Below are positions 53,138-63,460 of a stretch of 64,000 nt of DNA, piece by piece (positions within the stretch are counted from its first letter, which is position 1; every line of letters begins with the position of its first letter). The notes below the pieces were generated by a model. It had not been told where the DNA came from. It saw only the letters and a list, made by a program, of their open reading frames with translations, and did no database searches. The stretch is from Agitococcus lubricus. Its GTDB lineage: Bacteria; Pseudomonadota; Gammaproteobacteria; Pseudomonadales; Moraxellaceae. The stretch is from NCBI RefSeq assembly GCF_003051055.1, contig NZ_QAON01000003.1, forward strand, positions 62,001 to 126,000, written 5' to 3'. The translations under genes were made by a program, and so were the position numbers.

Positions 53138-54888
53138 TGGCAGATAAAACAGGTTGGTTAGCCTATAAACGATTATTAGGCTATAGCAAAGCCTATTGGG
53201 GAGCATTTGCATTAGGCGTATTGGGGTTTATTTTGAATGCCCAAACCGAATGGGCAGGCGCACAACTGATTAAATTTGTCATTGATGCCATCCAAAATAA
53301 AAGCCAAGCCGACAAAAATCTATTTCCCTTGTTTGTGATTGGAATTTTCTTTTTACGTGGCGTAGGCACATTCATGGGAAGTTATTATCTCTCCCTTGTT
53401 GCGCGTAATGTCGTGTATCAACTCCGCAAAGAGTTATTTGCTAAGCTCTTGGTCTTGCCCAACCAGTATTATCATCTGCATTCTGCAGGCCATCTCAGTG
53501 CCAAACTGATTTATGATGTTGAACAAGTCACCGAAGCTGCGTCTGAAGCCTTAAAAACCTTAGTACGCGAGGGTTTTGTGGTCATTGGTCTGCTCGGGTA
53601 TTTGTTTTATACTAACTGGCGTTTGTCTATTTCCTTATTAATTATTGGTCCTATTGCTGCAGGTTTAGTGCGTAAAGCCAGCAAACGCTTTCGCATGTTA
53701 TCGCATAAAATTCAACACACGATGGGTGACGTGAACCATATCGTCAATGAAACCATTAATGGTTTTGCGGTCGTCAAAAGTTATGGTGGTCAAGCCTTTG
53801 AACAACAACGTTTTGAGCAAGCCTCGCGTGAGAATCTCAAACAAAGTATGAAAATGGTGGTAACAGCCTCGTTAAATACCCCCATTATTCAATTTTTAAT
53901 GGCCGTTGCGATGGGCTTTGTCATTTGGTTGGCCTTGCAGCCGCACATTTTAGGGGATGTATCTGCGGGTGAGTTTGTGGCTTACATTACCGCAGCAGGT
54001 CTGTTATCTAAACCTGTGCGCTCATTGACGGACGTGAATTCTAAAATTCAAAAAGGCATTGCTGCCGCACAATCCGTCTTTGAGTTGCTTGATAGCCCTG
54101 TAGAGCCTGACCACGGCCAATATCAAGCCTCACGCGTGCGTGGTGATTTAGAGTTTAAGCAAGTCTCTTTTAGCTATCCGACAGGCGAGCGCGTGTTACA
54201 TGACATTAACTTGACCATTCCTGCGGGTAAAACGGTTGCCTTAGTCGGGCGTTCGGGGTCAGGCAAAAGTACCTTAGTCAGCTTATTGCCGCGTTTTTAT
54301 GAGTTAAACGAAGGCCAAATTTTATTAGATGGTCAACCGTTATCTGACTACACTTTAGCCAGTTTGCGTGAGCAGGTAGCCAACGTTAGCCAAAAAGTGG
54401 TCTTATTTGATAATACGATTTTGCATAATATTGCCTATGGCTCATTGGCTAACAAATCTTTTGCTGAGGTAGAAGCGGCAGCTAAAGCGGCCTATGCCCA
54501 TGAATTTATCGAAAAATTGCCCGAAGGTTATCAAACCCGTGTGGGGCAAGACGGTACGCAATTATCGGGCGGCCAACGTCAGCGTTTAGCCATCGCTCGT
54601 GCGTTATTAAAAGATGCGCCCATTTTGATTTTAGATGAAGCCACCTCTGCGTTAGATAATGAGTCTGAGTTTTATATTCAAGCGGCTTTAGAAACCATCA
54701 TGCAGCATCGAACAACGCTGGTGATTGCCCATCGTTTGTCTACTATTGAGAAAGCGGATTTGATTGTGGTTTTAGAAGCAGGACGTATTGTGGAGCAAGG
54801 CACACATGCCGAGTTACTTGCAAAGGCGGGTTTATATGCACAATTACATAGCCGTCAATTTGCAGAAGATGAAGATTTGCCATCATGA
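53137..54888 (+). CDS. msbA: Lipid A export ATP-binding/permease MsbA
   Basis: MsbA flips lipid A-core across the inner membrane. The 583-residue half-transporter has six membrane helices (residues about 15-310) and an ATPase with GRSGSGKS, Q-loop NVSQKVVLFDNTI, signature LSGGQRQR, Walker B LILDEATSALDN and AHRLSTI. It is coupled to exbD upstream and overlaps lpxK by 4 bases (ATGA), as in many gammaproteobacteria. Confidence 0.95.
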   Translation: MADKTGWLAYKRLLGYSKAYWGAFALGVLGFILNAQTEWAGAQLIKFVIDAIQNKSQADKNLFPLFVIGIFFLRGVGTFMGSYYLSLVARNVVYQLRKELFAKLLVLPNQYYHLHSAGHLSAKLIYDVEQVTEAASEALKTLVREGFVVIGLLGYLFYTNWRLSISLLIIGPIAAGLVRKASKRFRMLSHKIQHTMGDVNHIVNETINGFAVVKSYGGQAFEQQRFEQASRENLKQSMKMVVTASLNTPIIQFLMAVAMGFVIWLALQPHILGDVSAGEFVAYITAAGLLSKPVRSLTDVNSKIQKGIAAAQSVFELLDSPVEPDHGQYQASRVRGDLEFKQVSFSYPTGERVLHDINLTIPAGKTVALVGRSGSGKSTLVSLLPRFYELNEGQILLDGQPLSDYTLASLREQVANVSQKVVLFDNTILHNIAYGSLANKSFAEVEAAAKAAYAHEFIEKLPEGYQTRVGQDGTQLSGGQRQRLAIARALLKDAPILILDEATSALDNESEFYIQAALETIMQHRTTLVIAHRLSTIEKADLIVVLEAGRIVEQGTHAELLAKAGLYAQLHSRQFAEDEDLPS

Positions 54889-55883
54889 GTCAAGCCCTTG
54901 TACAAGCGTGGTATCAAGGGCATTGGGCATTAACGTTATTGCGCCCCTTGTCTCTCGTATATCGGGTCATCAGTACAGTACGACGTTGGGGATATAGACA
55001 AGGTTATTTACGCAGTGAGCGGGCAGCACTGCCTGTCATTGTGGTGGGTAATATCACCGCAGGGGGGACAGGTAAAACGCCGTTGACCTTGGCTATCGTA
55101 CGTTATTTACAAACACAAGGTTATCGTCCTGCTATCGTTAGCCGCGGTTATGGTGGTAAAACCGTTTATCCTGCCTTAGTGACAGCCCAGAGCCATGCGT
55201 CTGAAGTAGGGGACGAGCCGTTGTTGATGGCTCAGTTAAGTGGTGTACCCGTCGTTGTTGCGCCTAAACGTATGCAGGCGGTGCAGTTAATTGAACAACA
55301 ACAATTAGCCAACGTGATTGTCTGTGATGATGGTTTGCAGCATTATGCTTTAGCACGCGATATAGAAATTGCGGTGATAGACGGTGAACGTGGCTTGGGC
55401 AATGGCCGATTACTCCCCGAAGGGCCGTTACGAGAGCCAAAATCGCGTTTAGCGGAAGTCGATTTTATCGTAGTGAACGGCTCAACTAACCGTTGGCCAG
55501 CCAGTTATGCGATGCATTTGGTACCTCAAGGGTTGACGCGTGTGGGTGAGCATGCGTATCTCCCGCCGAGTCCCCCAGCGTCAGTGCATGCCGTCGCAGG
55601 TATTGGTAATCCAGCGCGCTTTTTCGCGACGGTGAATCAACTTGGGTTTAGCAGTATTAATCATGCCTTTGCTGACCACCACCCCTTTATTGCCCAAGAT
55701 TTGGCCTTTAATGATGATTTAGCTATTGTGATGACGGCAAAAGATGCGATTAAATGTCAGCACTTTTCAGCATTAAATTTGTGGCAATTACCCGTACATG
55801 CACAGTTAGACCCTGCTTTTTTTCAACAATTGCATCAGCGTTTAACTGAGTGCCAAATAAAATTGAGTCATAAACATGATTGA
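54885..55883 (+). CDS. lpxK: Tetraacyldisaccharide 4'-kinase LpxK
   Basis: LpxK phosphorylates the 4' position of the lipid A precursor. The 332-residue protein has the Walker A-like [24 protein letters not shown]-like [25 protein letters not shown] and [11 protein letters not shown], all family motifs. It overlaps msbA by 4 bases and the Trm112-like gene by 8 bases. Confidence 0.96.
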   Translation: MSQALVQAWYQGHWALTLLRPLSLVYRVISTVRRWGYRQGYLRSERAALPVIVVGNITAGGTGKTPLTLAIVRYLQTQGYRPAIVSRGYGGKTVYPALVTAQSHASEVGDEPLLMAQLSGVPVVVAPKRMQAVQLIEQQQLANVIVCDDGLQHYALARDIEIAVIDGERGLGNGRLLPEGPLREPKSRLAEVDFIVVNGSTNRWPASYAMHLVPQGLTRVGEHAYLPPSPPASVHAVAGIGNPARFFATVNQLGFSSINHAFADHHPFIAQDLAFNDDLAIVMTAKDAIKCQHFSALNLWQLPVHAQLDPAFFQQLHQRLTECQIKLSHKHD

Positions 55884-56061
55884 TAAAAAACTAATCGCTA
55901 TTTTAGTTTGTCCCATTTGTCAGGGCAGTTTGAGTTATAATGCCAACCAACAAGAACTTATTTGTAAGGTAGATGGTTTAGCCTATCCTATTCGTGATGA
56001 TATTCCTGTGATGTTGGAAAGCGAAGCTCGTCCTTTAACACTCGAAGAAAAATTAGGCTAA
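55876..56061 (+). CDS. ycaR: Trm112/YcaR-family small zinc-binding protein
   Basis: The 61-residue protein has [15 protein letters not shown], then [21 protein letters not shown], the typical UPF0434/YcaR (Trm112-like) pattern with a CxxC and a later cysteine. It usually sits between lpxK and kdsB, as here. The exact role is unclear. Confidence 0.93.
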   Translation: MIDKKLIAILVCPICQGSLSYNANQQELICKVDGLAYPIRDDIPVMLESEARPLTLEEKLG

Positions 56062-56064
56062 ATC

Positions 56065-56844
56065 ATGACTAACTTTCATGTAGTGATTCCCGCTCGTTAT
56101 GCCTCAAGCCGTTTGCCCGCCAAACCGCTAGCAGATATTGCAGGCAAACCCATGGTTGTGCATGTTTATGAACGTGCGCGTTTAAGTGATGCCCAGTCGA
56201 TTATTATTGCGACAGATGACGAGCGTATTGCCGAGGTAGCCAAAGCCTATGGTGCTCCTGTGGTGATGACGGCCAGCCAGCATCCATCAGGCACTGACCG
56301 CTTGCAAGAAGTAGCAACAATCATGGGGTGGTCAAGTGATGACATTGTTGTCAATGTACAAGGTGACGAACCACTAATTCCGCCCACTTTAATCAATCAG
56401 GTGGCGGCAAATTTAGCAGCCCACAGTCAAGCAGGCATCGCCACTTTGGCCGAGCCTTTACATGATGTTACGCAATTAACTAACCCGAATGTGGTTAAAT
56501 TAGTGCGTGATGTCCACAACATGGCGCTGTATTTTAGTCGCGCTCCCATGCCGTGGGCACGCGATGCGTTTAGTGAGGCCATCACTGCCTTACCAAACCC
56601 CGAATTATATATGCGGCATCTAGGAATTTACGCTTATAGAGTCGCTTTTTTGAATGCCTATGTGCAATGGCCACCCGCCTTATTAGAACAAGTAGAAGCG
56701 CTAGAGCAACTACGTGCTTTATATTATGGCGTTAAAATACATGTTGATTTAGCCTCGGTAAATTTGCCCGCTGGCGTAGATACCTTAGCCGATTTAGAAC
56801 GTGTGCGAGAAATTTTTAAGCAGGGTTTACACGAGAATGTCTGA
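56065..56844 (+). CDS. kdsB: 3-deoxy-manno-octulosonate cytidylyltransferase KdsB
   Basis: KdsB makes CMP-Kdo for the inner core of LPS. The 259-residue enzyme has the nucleotide-binding [36 protein letters not shown] and [13 protein letters not shown]. It follows ycaR by 3 bases and overlaps the phosphatase gene by 8 bases. Confidence 0.96.
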   Translation: MTNFHVVIPARYASSRLPAKPLADIAGKPMVVHVYERARLSDAQSIIIATDDERIAEVAKAYGAPVVMTASQHPSGTDRLQEVATIMGWSSDDIVVNVQGDEPLIPPTLINQVAANLAAHSQAGIATLAEPLHDVTQLTNPNVVKLVRDVHNMALYFSRAPMPWARDAFSEAITALPNPELYMRHLGIYAYRVAFLNAYVQWPPALLEQVEALEQLRALYYGVKIHVDLASVNLPAGVDTLADLERVREIFKQGLHENV

Positions 56845-57343
56845 CAAAATTAAAGTTTTATTTGTATGTTTAGGCAATATTTGCCGCTCTCCCACCGCCG
56901 AAGGCGTTTTTAGAACGATGGTCGAAAAAGCAGGCTGGCAAGAGATGTTCCATATTGACTCAGCCGGTACAGCCGCTTTTTATGTGGGTGAACCACCTGA
57001 TCGTCGCGCACAAAAACATGCCAAAGCCAGAGGATATGACCTATCTAAATTAAGAGCACGCTTTATTTCCCCGCAAGATTTCAAAAAGTTTGATTATGTA
57101 CTGGTGATGGACAGAAAAAACTTGGCTGAAATGGAAAAAGTGCAAAAATATTGCCGAGACGCAACGGCAAAATTGCAGTTATTCTTAGATTATCATCCCA
57201 CAAAGGCAGCTCAAGAAGTCCCCGACCCTTACAACGGCGGCGATAAAGGTTTTGAGCAAGTCTTAGACTTAATTGAACCAGCGGCTGAAAACTTACTTAA
57301 AACCTTATTGGCACAAAAAGGCCTTACCAACAGCAGTTGTTAA
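56837..57343 (+). CDS. Low-molecular-weight protein-tyrosine-phosphatase
   Basis: The 168-residue enzyme has the P-loop [13 protein letters not shown] (CX5R) and the general-acid aspartate in VPDPYNGG. Homologues (Wzb/Etp/Ptp) dephosphorylate tyrosine kinases of polysaccharide export, but no such kinase is in the window. ATG 56837 overlaps the kdsB stop. The gene ends the msbA-lpxK-ycaR-kdsB-ptp unit. Confidence 0.92.
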   Translation: MSDKIKVLFVCLGNICRSPTAEGVFRTMVEKAGWQEMFHIDSAGTAAFYVGEPPDRRAQKHAKARGYDLSKLRARFISPQDFKKFDYVLVMDRKNLAEMEKVQKYCRDATAKLQLFLDYHPTKAAQEVPDPYNGGDKGFEQVLDLIEPAAENLLKTLLAQKGLTNSSC

Positions 57344-57414
57344 GTGCTATTAAAACGAGGCGCTCCACAGAGGAACGCCTTGTATCTTCATCTTTTTAGA
57401 CCAGTACTCTGTCC

Positions 57415-58425
57415 ATGTTTTTAGAAAACGTCTCTCTCCAAAAATATCACAGTTTTGCCTTGGCGACACAAGCGCGTTTTTTGTGGACAGTCAACCGTGT
57501 GGAGCAATTACAACAAGCATTGCGTACGATAACTGCCAAAAATCTGCCTGTATTTATATTGGGGGGAGGTAGTAACGTTATTTTTACACAGAATTATGCG
57601 GGCTTGATATTGTGTCCTCAGTTAAAGGGTATACGTTATCAATATGTCAACCACACTCAGGTCTTGGTTGAAGCAGCGGCAGGTGAAAACTGGCATGATT
57701 TTGTGCAATATTGTTTAGCTAAGGGTTGGTATGGTTTAGAGAATTTATCACTCATTCCTGGCACGGTAGGGGCAGCGCCCATTCAAAATATTGGCGCTTA
57801 TGGGGTGGAGATTAAAGATTGTTTTGCTAGTTTAACTGCGATACATCGTCAGACGGGGCGAAGCCAAGAATTTAGCTTACACGATTGTCAATTTGCCTAT
57901 CGTGACAGCGTGTTCAAGCAACACTTAAAAGACCAGTTTGTTATTACCCATGTCCGTTTTTTGTTATCTACCCAATCACTTGTGAAAACACAATACGGCG
58001 ATATTGCTGCACGCTTAAGTTCATGGCATATCACACAAGCCACCCCGCAAGATGTGGCACGCGCTATTATTGCTATCCGTCAGCAAAAATTACCAGACCC
58101 CGCTCACATCGGTAATGCAGGCAGTTTTTTTAAGAATCCTGTGGTGACGGAAGCGCATTTTAATCAACTCAAAGCACAGTATCCGCACATTGTGGCTTAT
58201 CCACAAGCACACGGTGTTAAGTTGGCTGCAGGCTGGCTAATTGAACAAGCAGGCTGGAAAGGACAAAATTTAGGGCAAGCAGGCGTCTACGAAAAACAAG
58301 CCTTAGTCTTAGTCAATCGCGGTGCCGCAACAGGACAAGAAGTGATGGCATTAGCTCGGCAAATTCAAGACAGTGTGTGGGCTAAGTTTATGGTTGCTTT
58401 AGAGATTGAAGTGAATTTGCTCTAA
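57415..58425 (+). CDS. murB: UDP-N-acetylenolpyruvoylglucosamine reductase MurB
   Basis: MurB makes UDP-MurNAc with NADPH and FAD. The 336-residue protein is a type I MurB: ILGGGSNVIF, LSLIPGTVGAAPIQNIGAYG, FAYRDSVFK, the catalytic serine in GNAGSFFKNP, and a C-terminal LAAGWLIEQAGWKG. An imperfect hairpin (AGGCG...CGCCT, 57358-57380) separates it from ptp. Its stop codon TAA (58423-58425) coincides with the left edge of an inverted-repeat element. Confidence 0.95.
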   Translation: MFLENVSLQKYHSFALATQARFLWTVNRVEQLQQALRTITAKNLPVFILGGGSNVIFTQNYAGLILCPQLKGIRYQYVNHTQVLVEAAAGENWHDFVQYCLAKGWYGLENLSLIPGTVGAAPIQNIGAYGVEIKDCFASLTAIHRQTGRSQEFSLHDCQFAYRDSVFKQHLKDQFVITHVRFLLSTQSLVKTQYGDIAARLSSWHITQATPQDVARAIIAIRQQKLPDPAHIGNAGSFFKNPVVTEAHFNQLKAQYPHIVAYPQAHGVKLAAGWLIEQAGWKGQNLGQAGVYEKQALVLVNRGAATGQEVMALARQIQDSVWAKFMVALEIEVNLL

Positions 58426-58540
58426 CTTAAGTTCGGGATAAGCCTAGGGCTTTTTAGTTGAAATATTACTGTTTAGGGCTTGAAATAATTTCTATATAAA
58501 ACTCAAGAAATTAACATTTTTGTATCCCGAACTCTGGTTA
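58423..58540. mobile_element. 118-base miniature inverted-repeat element after murB
   Basis: TAACTTAAGTTCGGGATA (58423-58440) and TATCCCGAACTCTGGTTA (58523-58540) are inverted copies with 15 of 18 matches, the inner 11 perfect. CTC flanks both sides (a possible 3-base target duplication). The 82-base core has no gene. The left edge overlaps the murB stop. Confidence 0.55.
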
Positions 58541-58622
58541 CTCTAAGTGCAGCGTATCCATTCATGGACAGTGTTTTTCTTATCCCTCAAGTTGTTTAAG
58601 CGGCAACGTCAAAAATAGTATA

Positions 58623-58648
58623 AAAAAACGGGCTTACGCCCGTTTTTT
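58623..58648. terminator. Bidirectional terminator between murB and rne
   Basis: AAAAAACGGGC and GCCCGTTTTTT form an 11-bp stem around TTAC, giving a U-run on both strands. It lies 9 bases after the rne stop. Confidence 0.9.
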
Positions 58649-58656
58649 ATCTGCTT

Positions 58657-61600
58657 TTATTTTTCAGTCAGCGCCTGCTGTTTTTTCTGCGCACTCATAA
58701 AGGCAGCAACAACCTCTGCCCCTGTGACAACTTTGGCATCAGGCATAAACGCGGCAATAAATTCACCGACGGTATACCATGTTGTAGTGACAGGTAAATT
58801 GGGAGTCTCTACGACGGCAGATTCAGGTTCAATCGCTTCGGCTGTCACGGTGGGTGTATCCACGACAGTTGTATCGGCTGTAGTCTCAGCAACAGGTGTT
58901 TGCTCACTCAGCACTGTCTCAACGGTAACGACTTCAGGTGTCGTCACTGCTGCGGCCTGTGCAATCGCTGCAGCAATCTCTTGCTGTTTCTTTTGCGCAG
59001 CCATAAACGCGCTGACGATGTCTGTACCTGTTTCAATATTGGCATCAGGCATAAATGCCAAAATGAACTCGCCAACGGTACGCCATGTCGCAACAGGCAT
59101 GACGGGGACAACAGCCGTAGCTTGTTGTGCTTGTGCAGCCGCCAAGGCAGCTAATTCTTCAGCCAAGCGCTCGGCGGCTTCTTTTGCTGCTTGTTCTGCC
59201 AGTACACGTTCCGCTGCTTCACGAGTTGCGCGCTCGGCGGCTTCACGTTCACGACGACGGCGCTCGCGCGGGTCATTCGCTGCGCGTTGTGGGGCAGTTG
59301 AGGTATCGTTCTCGGGTGTGACAGTTGCTTCAACTACCGCGGGTACTACTGTCTCTTCAATAACAGACGTAACGAATGTAGTCTCTGCAGCGGCGCTATT
59401 ATTTGGCACTGCTTCAGAGGCCGCAAGTACGTCAGTCACTTGCTCGGCAACGGTATCAATAGTCAAACTATGGATGATGACGGGCTCAATATTGTCAACC
59501 ACGACCGTATTAACAGGGCTGTCGGGTGTGTCGGTACTGATGGTTTCTACCGATGACACGGTTTCAGGGACTGTTTCACTGATGATAGGTGTTTCTGCCA
59601 CACTTAATGTAGGCGCTTCAACTAAGCCCGCATCAACCAAGACCTGTTGGTCACGTTCACGCGGTGGACGCTGACGACGGTTATAGCCATGACCATTTTG
59701 ACGGTCACGACGACGACGTTGTTGTGGCTCTTCTAACGATACTTCGTGGTTAATCACTTCTTCAACAATCGGAGCAGCAATTTCTACAGGCACTTCTGCG
59801 CGGACAGGACGTTCGGCTCGTGGTTCGCGTTGTGGACGTGGCTCACGTTGTGGACGTGGTGCTGGTTCACGCTCAGGTGCGCTGACACGGGCATTTTGGT
59901 TGTCTCGTGTTTCGTTGTTGTCATGACGTAGATTAGGACGTTCACGGACAGGACGTGTGCTTGGGCTAAACTCGTTATTGTCCGTACTTTGACGTTGAGG
60001 GCGTGCATCGCGCATAGGGCGTTGTTCGCGTGGGGTGTATTCGTCACGCGGTAGACGTGGCTCACGTACGGTACGTTCTTGAGGCTCTTCAACCACAGGT
60101 AGCGTAGGGGCTAATTTGGTCTCAATCGCATAGGTGTTTTCGGGTTGGCCATTAAATAAATTGGCAAACCACGCGTAAAATCCTTTACGGCTATCGGTAT
60201 CGCTTGGGCGTTTTTCTTCTTTCGCCATCGCGGGGGCATGCCGCGGAGCAGGTGCTTGTGTATCGGGTTGAATCATTTTGACGGCCGCTTCTTGACGACG
60301 GACGGTCGCTTTTTCTTCACGACTATATAGACCATTATCCTCATGCACAGCATGGAAGTTTTCTACTTGCTGGAATGACGGCGGAGTTTCAAAGTCATCG
60401 TCCATCTGGTCATCGCGCAGACGAGACACTTCGTAGTGTGGCGTTTCCAAATGTGGGTTCGGGAGAATAATAATGCGTACACCACTGCGAGCTTCTAAAG
60501 CAGTGATTGCGGCACGCTTTTCGTTTAATAAGAAGGCCGCTACTGTCACGGGCACTTGTGCCTGAATTTCTGCACTGCGGTCTTTTAAGACCTCTTCTTC
60601 AATCACACGCATAATAGACAAGGCTAAAGAGCGTACATCACGAATGACGCCTGTCCCATTACAACGTGGGCACACCAAACCTGTTGTTTCTTCTAACGAA
60701 GGACGTAAGCGTTGACGTGACAATTCTAATAGACCAAAGCGTGAGATACGGCCAATTTGTACCCGCGCTCTGTCCATGGCTAAGGCATCACGTAGTTTAT
60801 CTTCAACCATCCGTTGGTGTTTAGGTGGCGTCATATCAATAAAGTCGATGACAATTAAGCCACCAATATCACGCAAGCGTAATTGGCGCGCAATTTCCTC
60901 AGCCGCTTCTAAATTAGTATTTAATGCGGTTTCTTCAATATCGCCCCCTTTGGTAGAACGGGAGGAGTTGATATCAATAGACACAAGCGCTTCGGTGGGG
61001 TCAATAACAATAGAGCCGCCTGATGGTAATTTGACTTCGCGCTGATAGGCGGTTTCGATTTGGCTTTCGATTTGATAACGGTTAAATAAAGGCACCGCAT
61101 CACGATACAATTTAATTTTGTTTTGATAATGCGGCATTACTTGACGCACAAACTCAATGGCTTGGTTATAAGCAGCTTCGCTATCAATGAGAACTTCATT
61201 GATGTCATCACGCAAATAATCACGAATAGCGCGAATAATCACATTGGATTCTTGGTAAATCAAAAAGGGGGCACTGCTTTGTGCGGCTGCTTGGGTGATA
61301 GATTTCCACAAAGTTAATAAATAATCTAAATCCCATTGTAGTTCTTCTGGGCTACGACCCAGACCAGCAGTGCGTACAATCACACCCATATCGGCAGGAA
61401 TGGTAATGGAGTTTAGTGCTTCTTTGAGTTCTTCGCGTTCTTCACCTTCAATACGACGCGAAATACCGCCCGCACGCGGATTGTTTGGCATTAATACTAA
61501 ATAACGACCTGCTAAGGAAATAAAGGTCGATAAAGCAGCGCCTTTGTTGCCGCGCTCTTCTTTTTCGACTTGGAGAATAATTTCTTGGCCTTCTTGAATG

Positions 61601-61878
61601 GCATCACGAATGGTGACACGGCCAACATCGCGGGGATTACGATTAAAGTACTCGCGTGCGATTTCTTTTAAGGGTAAAAAACCATGACGGTCAGCACCAA
61701 AATCGACAAAGGCTGCCTCGAGGCTTGGCTCGACGCGGGTGACACGGCCTTTGTAAATATTGGCTTTCTTTTGGACGCGGGAGTGATGTTCTAAGTCAAA
61801 ATCGTATAAACGTTGGCCATCGACCAGTGCAACACGCGTTTCTTCGGCATGTGTTGCATTAATTAACATGCGTTTCAT
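58657..61878 (-). CDS. rne: Ribonuclease E
   Basis: RNase E is the main endoribonuclease and degradosome scaffold. The 1073-residue protein has the S1 RNA-binding domain (residues about 35-120), the DNase I-like catalytic core with Asp302 ([10 protein letters not shown]) and Asp345 (IVIDFIDM), and the zinc-link CPRCNGTG (Cys403, Cys406). After about residue 520 it is disordered: an Arg/Pro-rich region ([12 protein letters not shown]), long Thr/Val-rich linkers and an Ala/Glu/Arg helix. Near the end are two copies of a 36-residue module (931-966 and 1033-1068). The tail differs from E. coli, so partners may differ. Confidence 0.96.
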   Translation of the reverse strand: MKRMLINATHAEETRVALVDGQRLYDFDLEHHSRVQKKANIYKGRVTRVEPSLEAAFVDFGADRHGFLPLKEIAREYFNRNPRDVGRVTIRDAIQEGQEIILQVEKEERGNKGAALSTFISLAGRYLVLMPNNPRAGGISRRIEGEEREELKEALNSITIPADMGVIVRTAGLGRSPEELQWDLDYLLTLWKSITQAAAQSSAPFLIYQESNVIIRAIRDYLRDDINEVLIDSEAAYNQAIEFVRQVMPHYQNKIKLYRDAVPLFNRYQIESQIETAYQREVKLPSGGSIVIDPTEALVSIDINSSRSTKGGDIEETALNTNLEAAEEIARQLRLRDIGGLIVIDFIDMTPPKHQRMVEDKLRDALAMDRARVQIGRISRFGLLELSRQRLRPSLEETTGLVCPRCNGTGVIRDVRSLALSIMRVIEEEVLKDRSAEIQAQVPVTVAAFLLNEKRAAITALEARSGVRIIILPNPHLETPHYEVSRLRDDQMDDDFETPPSFQQVENFHAVHEDNGLYSREEKATVRRQEAAVKMIQPDTQAPAPRHAPAMAKEEKRPSDTDSRKGFYAWFANLFNGQPENTYAIETKLAPTLPVVEEPQERTVREPRLPRDEYTPREQRPMRDARPQRQSTDNNEFSPSTRPVRERPNLRHDNNETRDNQNARVSAPEREPAPRPQREPRPQREPRAERPVRAEVPVEIAAPIVEEVINHEVSLEEPQQRRRRDRQNGHGYNRRQRPPRERDQQVLVDAGLVEAPTLSVAETPIISETVPETVSSVETISTDTPDSPVNTVVVDNIEPVIIHSLTIDTVAEQVTDVLAASEAVPNNSAAAETTFVTSVIEETVVPAVVEATVTPENDTSTAPQRAANDPRERRRREREAAERATREAAERVLAEQAAKEAAERLAEELAALAAAQAQQATAVVPVMPVATWRTVGEFILAFMPDANIETGTDIVSAFMAAQKKQQEIAAAIAQAAAVTTPEVVTVETVLSEQTPVAETTADTTVVDTPTVTAEAIEPESAVVETPNLPVTTTWYTVGEFIAAFMPDAKVVTGAEVVAAFMSAQKKQQALTEK

Positions 61879-61884
61879 AGATGA

Positions 61885-61906
61885 ATGTCACCTAAATAAG
61901 TGACAT
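61885..61906 (-). promoter_or_regulatory. Hairpin containing the rne ribosome-binding site
   Basis: In the rne mRNA, ATGTCAC and GTGACAT form a 7-bp stem with an 8-base loop just before the start. The likely Shine-Dalgarno AGGTGA lies in its loop edge and 3' arm. A second hairpin lies further upstream (AGCCCAAAC/GTTTGGCT, 61946-61967). In E. coli rne is autoregulated through 5' leader hairpins; a similar role is inferred. Confidence 0.5.
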
Positions 61907-61907
61907 C

Positions 61908-62497
61908 TACATTGGGCGTAGAGAAACGATGGCTCATCAGTGGCCAGCCAAACAATACGTTTGGGCTAAAAATAAATTTTGGGCGTTAGTCGTGATGAGA
62001 CTAGACGCAGTAGCAAACCGTCATGCGGAGTTGCTAAAAAATTCGTTTCAATCCGTCCACAATATAGAAGTCAGTGGAGTTTTTACAGCCTAATTGGCTA
62101 TCTTTATTGACTTACGCGGCAATGTGGTCTTTGTGCGTATAAACCTTACAGGCACAAACGAAATGAAGAGATGCGTGCGTAAGTCGCTATATTTGAGCAT
62201 AAACAGCGCGAGGCGTTATTTAATCGCTCATTGTCGAGTGATGGGGGCGGTATTCCGCTGCATAAAAGCCCATACAAACACGCAATTTACCTATATAATC
62301 CGTTCGCCATTGGCTAACACCGAGATAATTAGCGTCTCAGGCTGCTAGATGATTCAACGCGAACAGTTGGCAATGCTGACTATAACAGACTCTGCGCAAA
62401 GCTCACACACTTTTTATGCCCAGCACAGATATAAGTTTGTTATCGAATGTTTATTAAGCGACTGTTTTTTCTTATTGAGCAAGATATAAGCAATTTT
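61908..62497. promoter_or_regulatory. Divergent rne/rluC promoter and leader region
   Basis: This region contains no credible gene. A plus-strand TATAAT (62294-62299) is a candidate -10 for rluC; its -35 is weak (CATACA, 62271). The minus-strand part is presumably the long rne leader. The 62094-62348 plus-strand frame looks like chance. Confidence 0.45.
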
Positions 62498-63460
62498 ATG
62501 ACTGAACAACACAGTAACCAACAAGTTCGTCTACTCACGGTGAGTGAACACGACGAAGGCCAACGTCTGGATAATTTTTTAATTACCGCGCTTAAAGGTG
62601 CACCTCGTACCTTAGTCTATCGTATTGTTCGTAAAGGCGAAGTGCGTGTGAATAAAGGGCGTAGCAAGCCAGAATATCGGTTACAAATAGGCGATGTGGT
62701 ACGTATACCACCGATTCGTTTAAGTGAAGAAAGTCCTGCTATTACACCCAGCCCGCAATTATCTCAGCACCTTTCGAATCGTATTATTTATCATAAAGAT
62801 GGCATTATTGCGCTTAATAAACCTTCGGGTTTAGCGGTACATGGGGGGAGTGGTGTTGCTTATGGCGCTATTGAAGCCTTACGTGCCATTTACCCTGACA
62901 AAGAGTTTTTAGAGTTGGTACATCGTTTAGACCGTGATACCTCGGGTTTGTTAATGATTGCCGATAAACGCAGTGTTTTACGCGTGTTACATGAACAATT
63001 ACGCGATGGCAAAATGCAAAAAGTATATGTTGCTTTGTTAGCAGGCCGTCTCAAGGGCGGGCATCACAAAGTTACCGCGCCTTTAGATAAAAATAATTTA
63101 GCCTCTGGTGAGCGTGTCGTGCGTGTCTCTCGAGAAGGAAAAGCCGCAGAAACCCATTTTCAGGTTATTGAGCGCTTTGCCAACTGTACCTTAGTTGAGG
63201 CTCGGCCATTAACAGGTCGTACGCATCAAATTCGAGTTCATGCGCAGTTTTTGGGGCATCCGATTTTGGGTGATGACAAGTATTGCTCTAACGAAAATAA
63301 TAAATGGGCAAAAGAACAGTTGGGCTTAAATCGTTTGTTTTTACATGCACGCGATTTGACCTTGGCCATGCCTAATCAACCTGACCCTTTAACATTACAT
63401 TGTCCTTTAGCTCCTGAATTAGAAGGTGTTGTGCAGAGGTTACGAGATGTCAGCGTATAA
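62498..63460 (+). CDS. rluC: 23S rRNA pseudouridine synthase RluC
   Basis: RluC makes pseudouridine at 23S rRNA positions 955, 2504 and 2580 in E. coli. The 320-residue protein has an S4 domain (EGQRLDNFLITALKGAPRTLVYRIVRKGEVRVN), then the catalytic HRLDRDTSGLL with the aspartate, and RTHQIRVHAQFLGHPILGDDKY. ATG 62498 matches the family start; the frame open from 62447 adds 17 extra residues. It overlaps the HAD gene by 14 bases and is divergent from rne, the common arrangement. Confidence 0.95.
   Translation: MTEQHSNQQVRLLTVSEHDEGQRLDNFLITALKGAPRTLVYRIVRKGEVRVNKGRSKPEYRLQIGDVVRIPPIRLSEESPAITPSPQLSQHLSNRIIYHKDGIIALNKPSGLAVHGGSGVAYGAIEALRAIYPDKEFLELVHRLDRDTSGLLMIADKRSVLRVLHEQLRDGKMQKVYVALLAGRLKGGHHKVTAPLDKNNLASGERVVRVSREGKAAETHFQVIERFANCTLVEARPLTGRTHQIRVHAQFLGHPILGDDKYCSNENNKWAKEQLGLNRLFLHARDLTLAMPNQPDPLTLHCPLAPELEGVVQRLRDVSV

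Noticed and set aside
58724-59674. A 316-codon plus-strand frame antisense to rne
   Set aside because: It is rich in Ser/Thr/Ala/Val and mirrors the Thr/Val/Glu-rich RNase E tail; the long frame is a by-product of codon bias, with no start signal or family.
62094-62348. Plus-strand 84-codon frame between rne and rluC
   Set aside because: It covers the expected divergent promoter/leader and resembles no protein; no Shine-Dalgarno.
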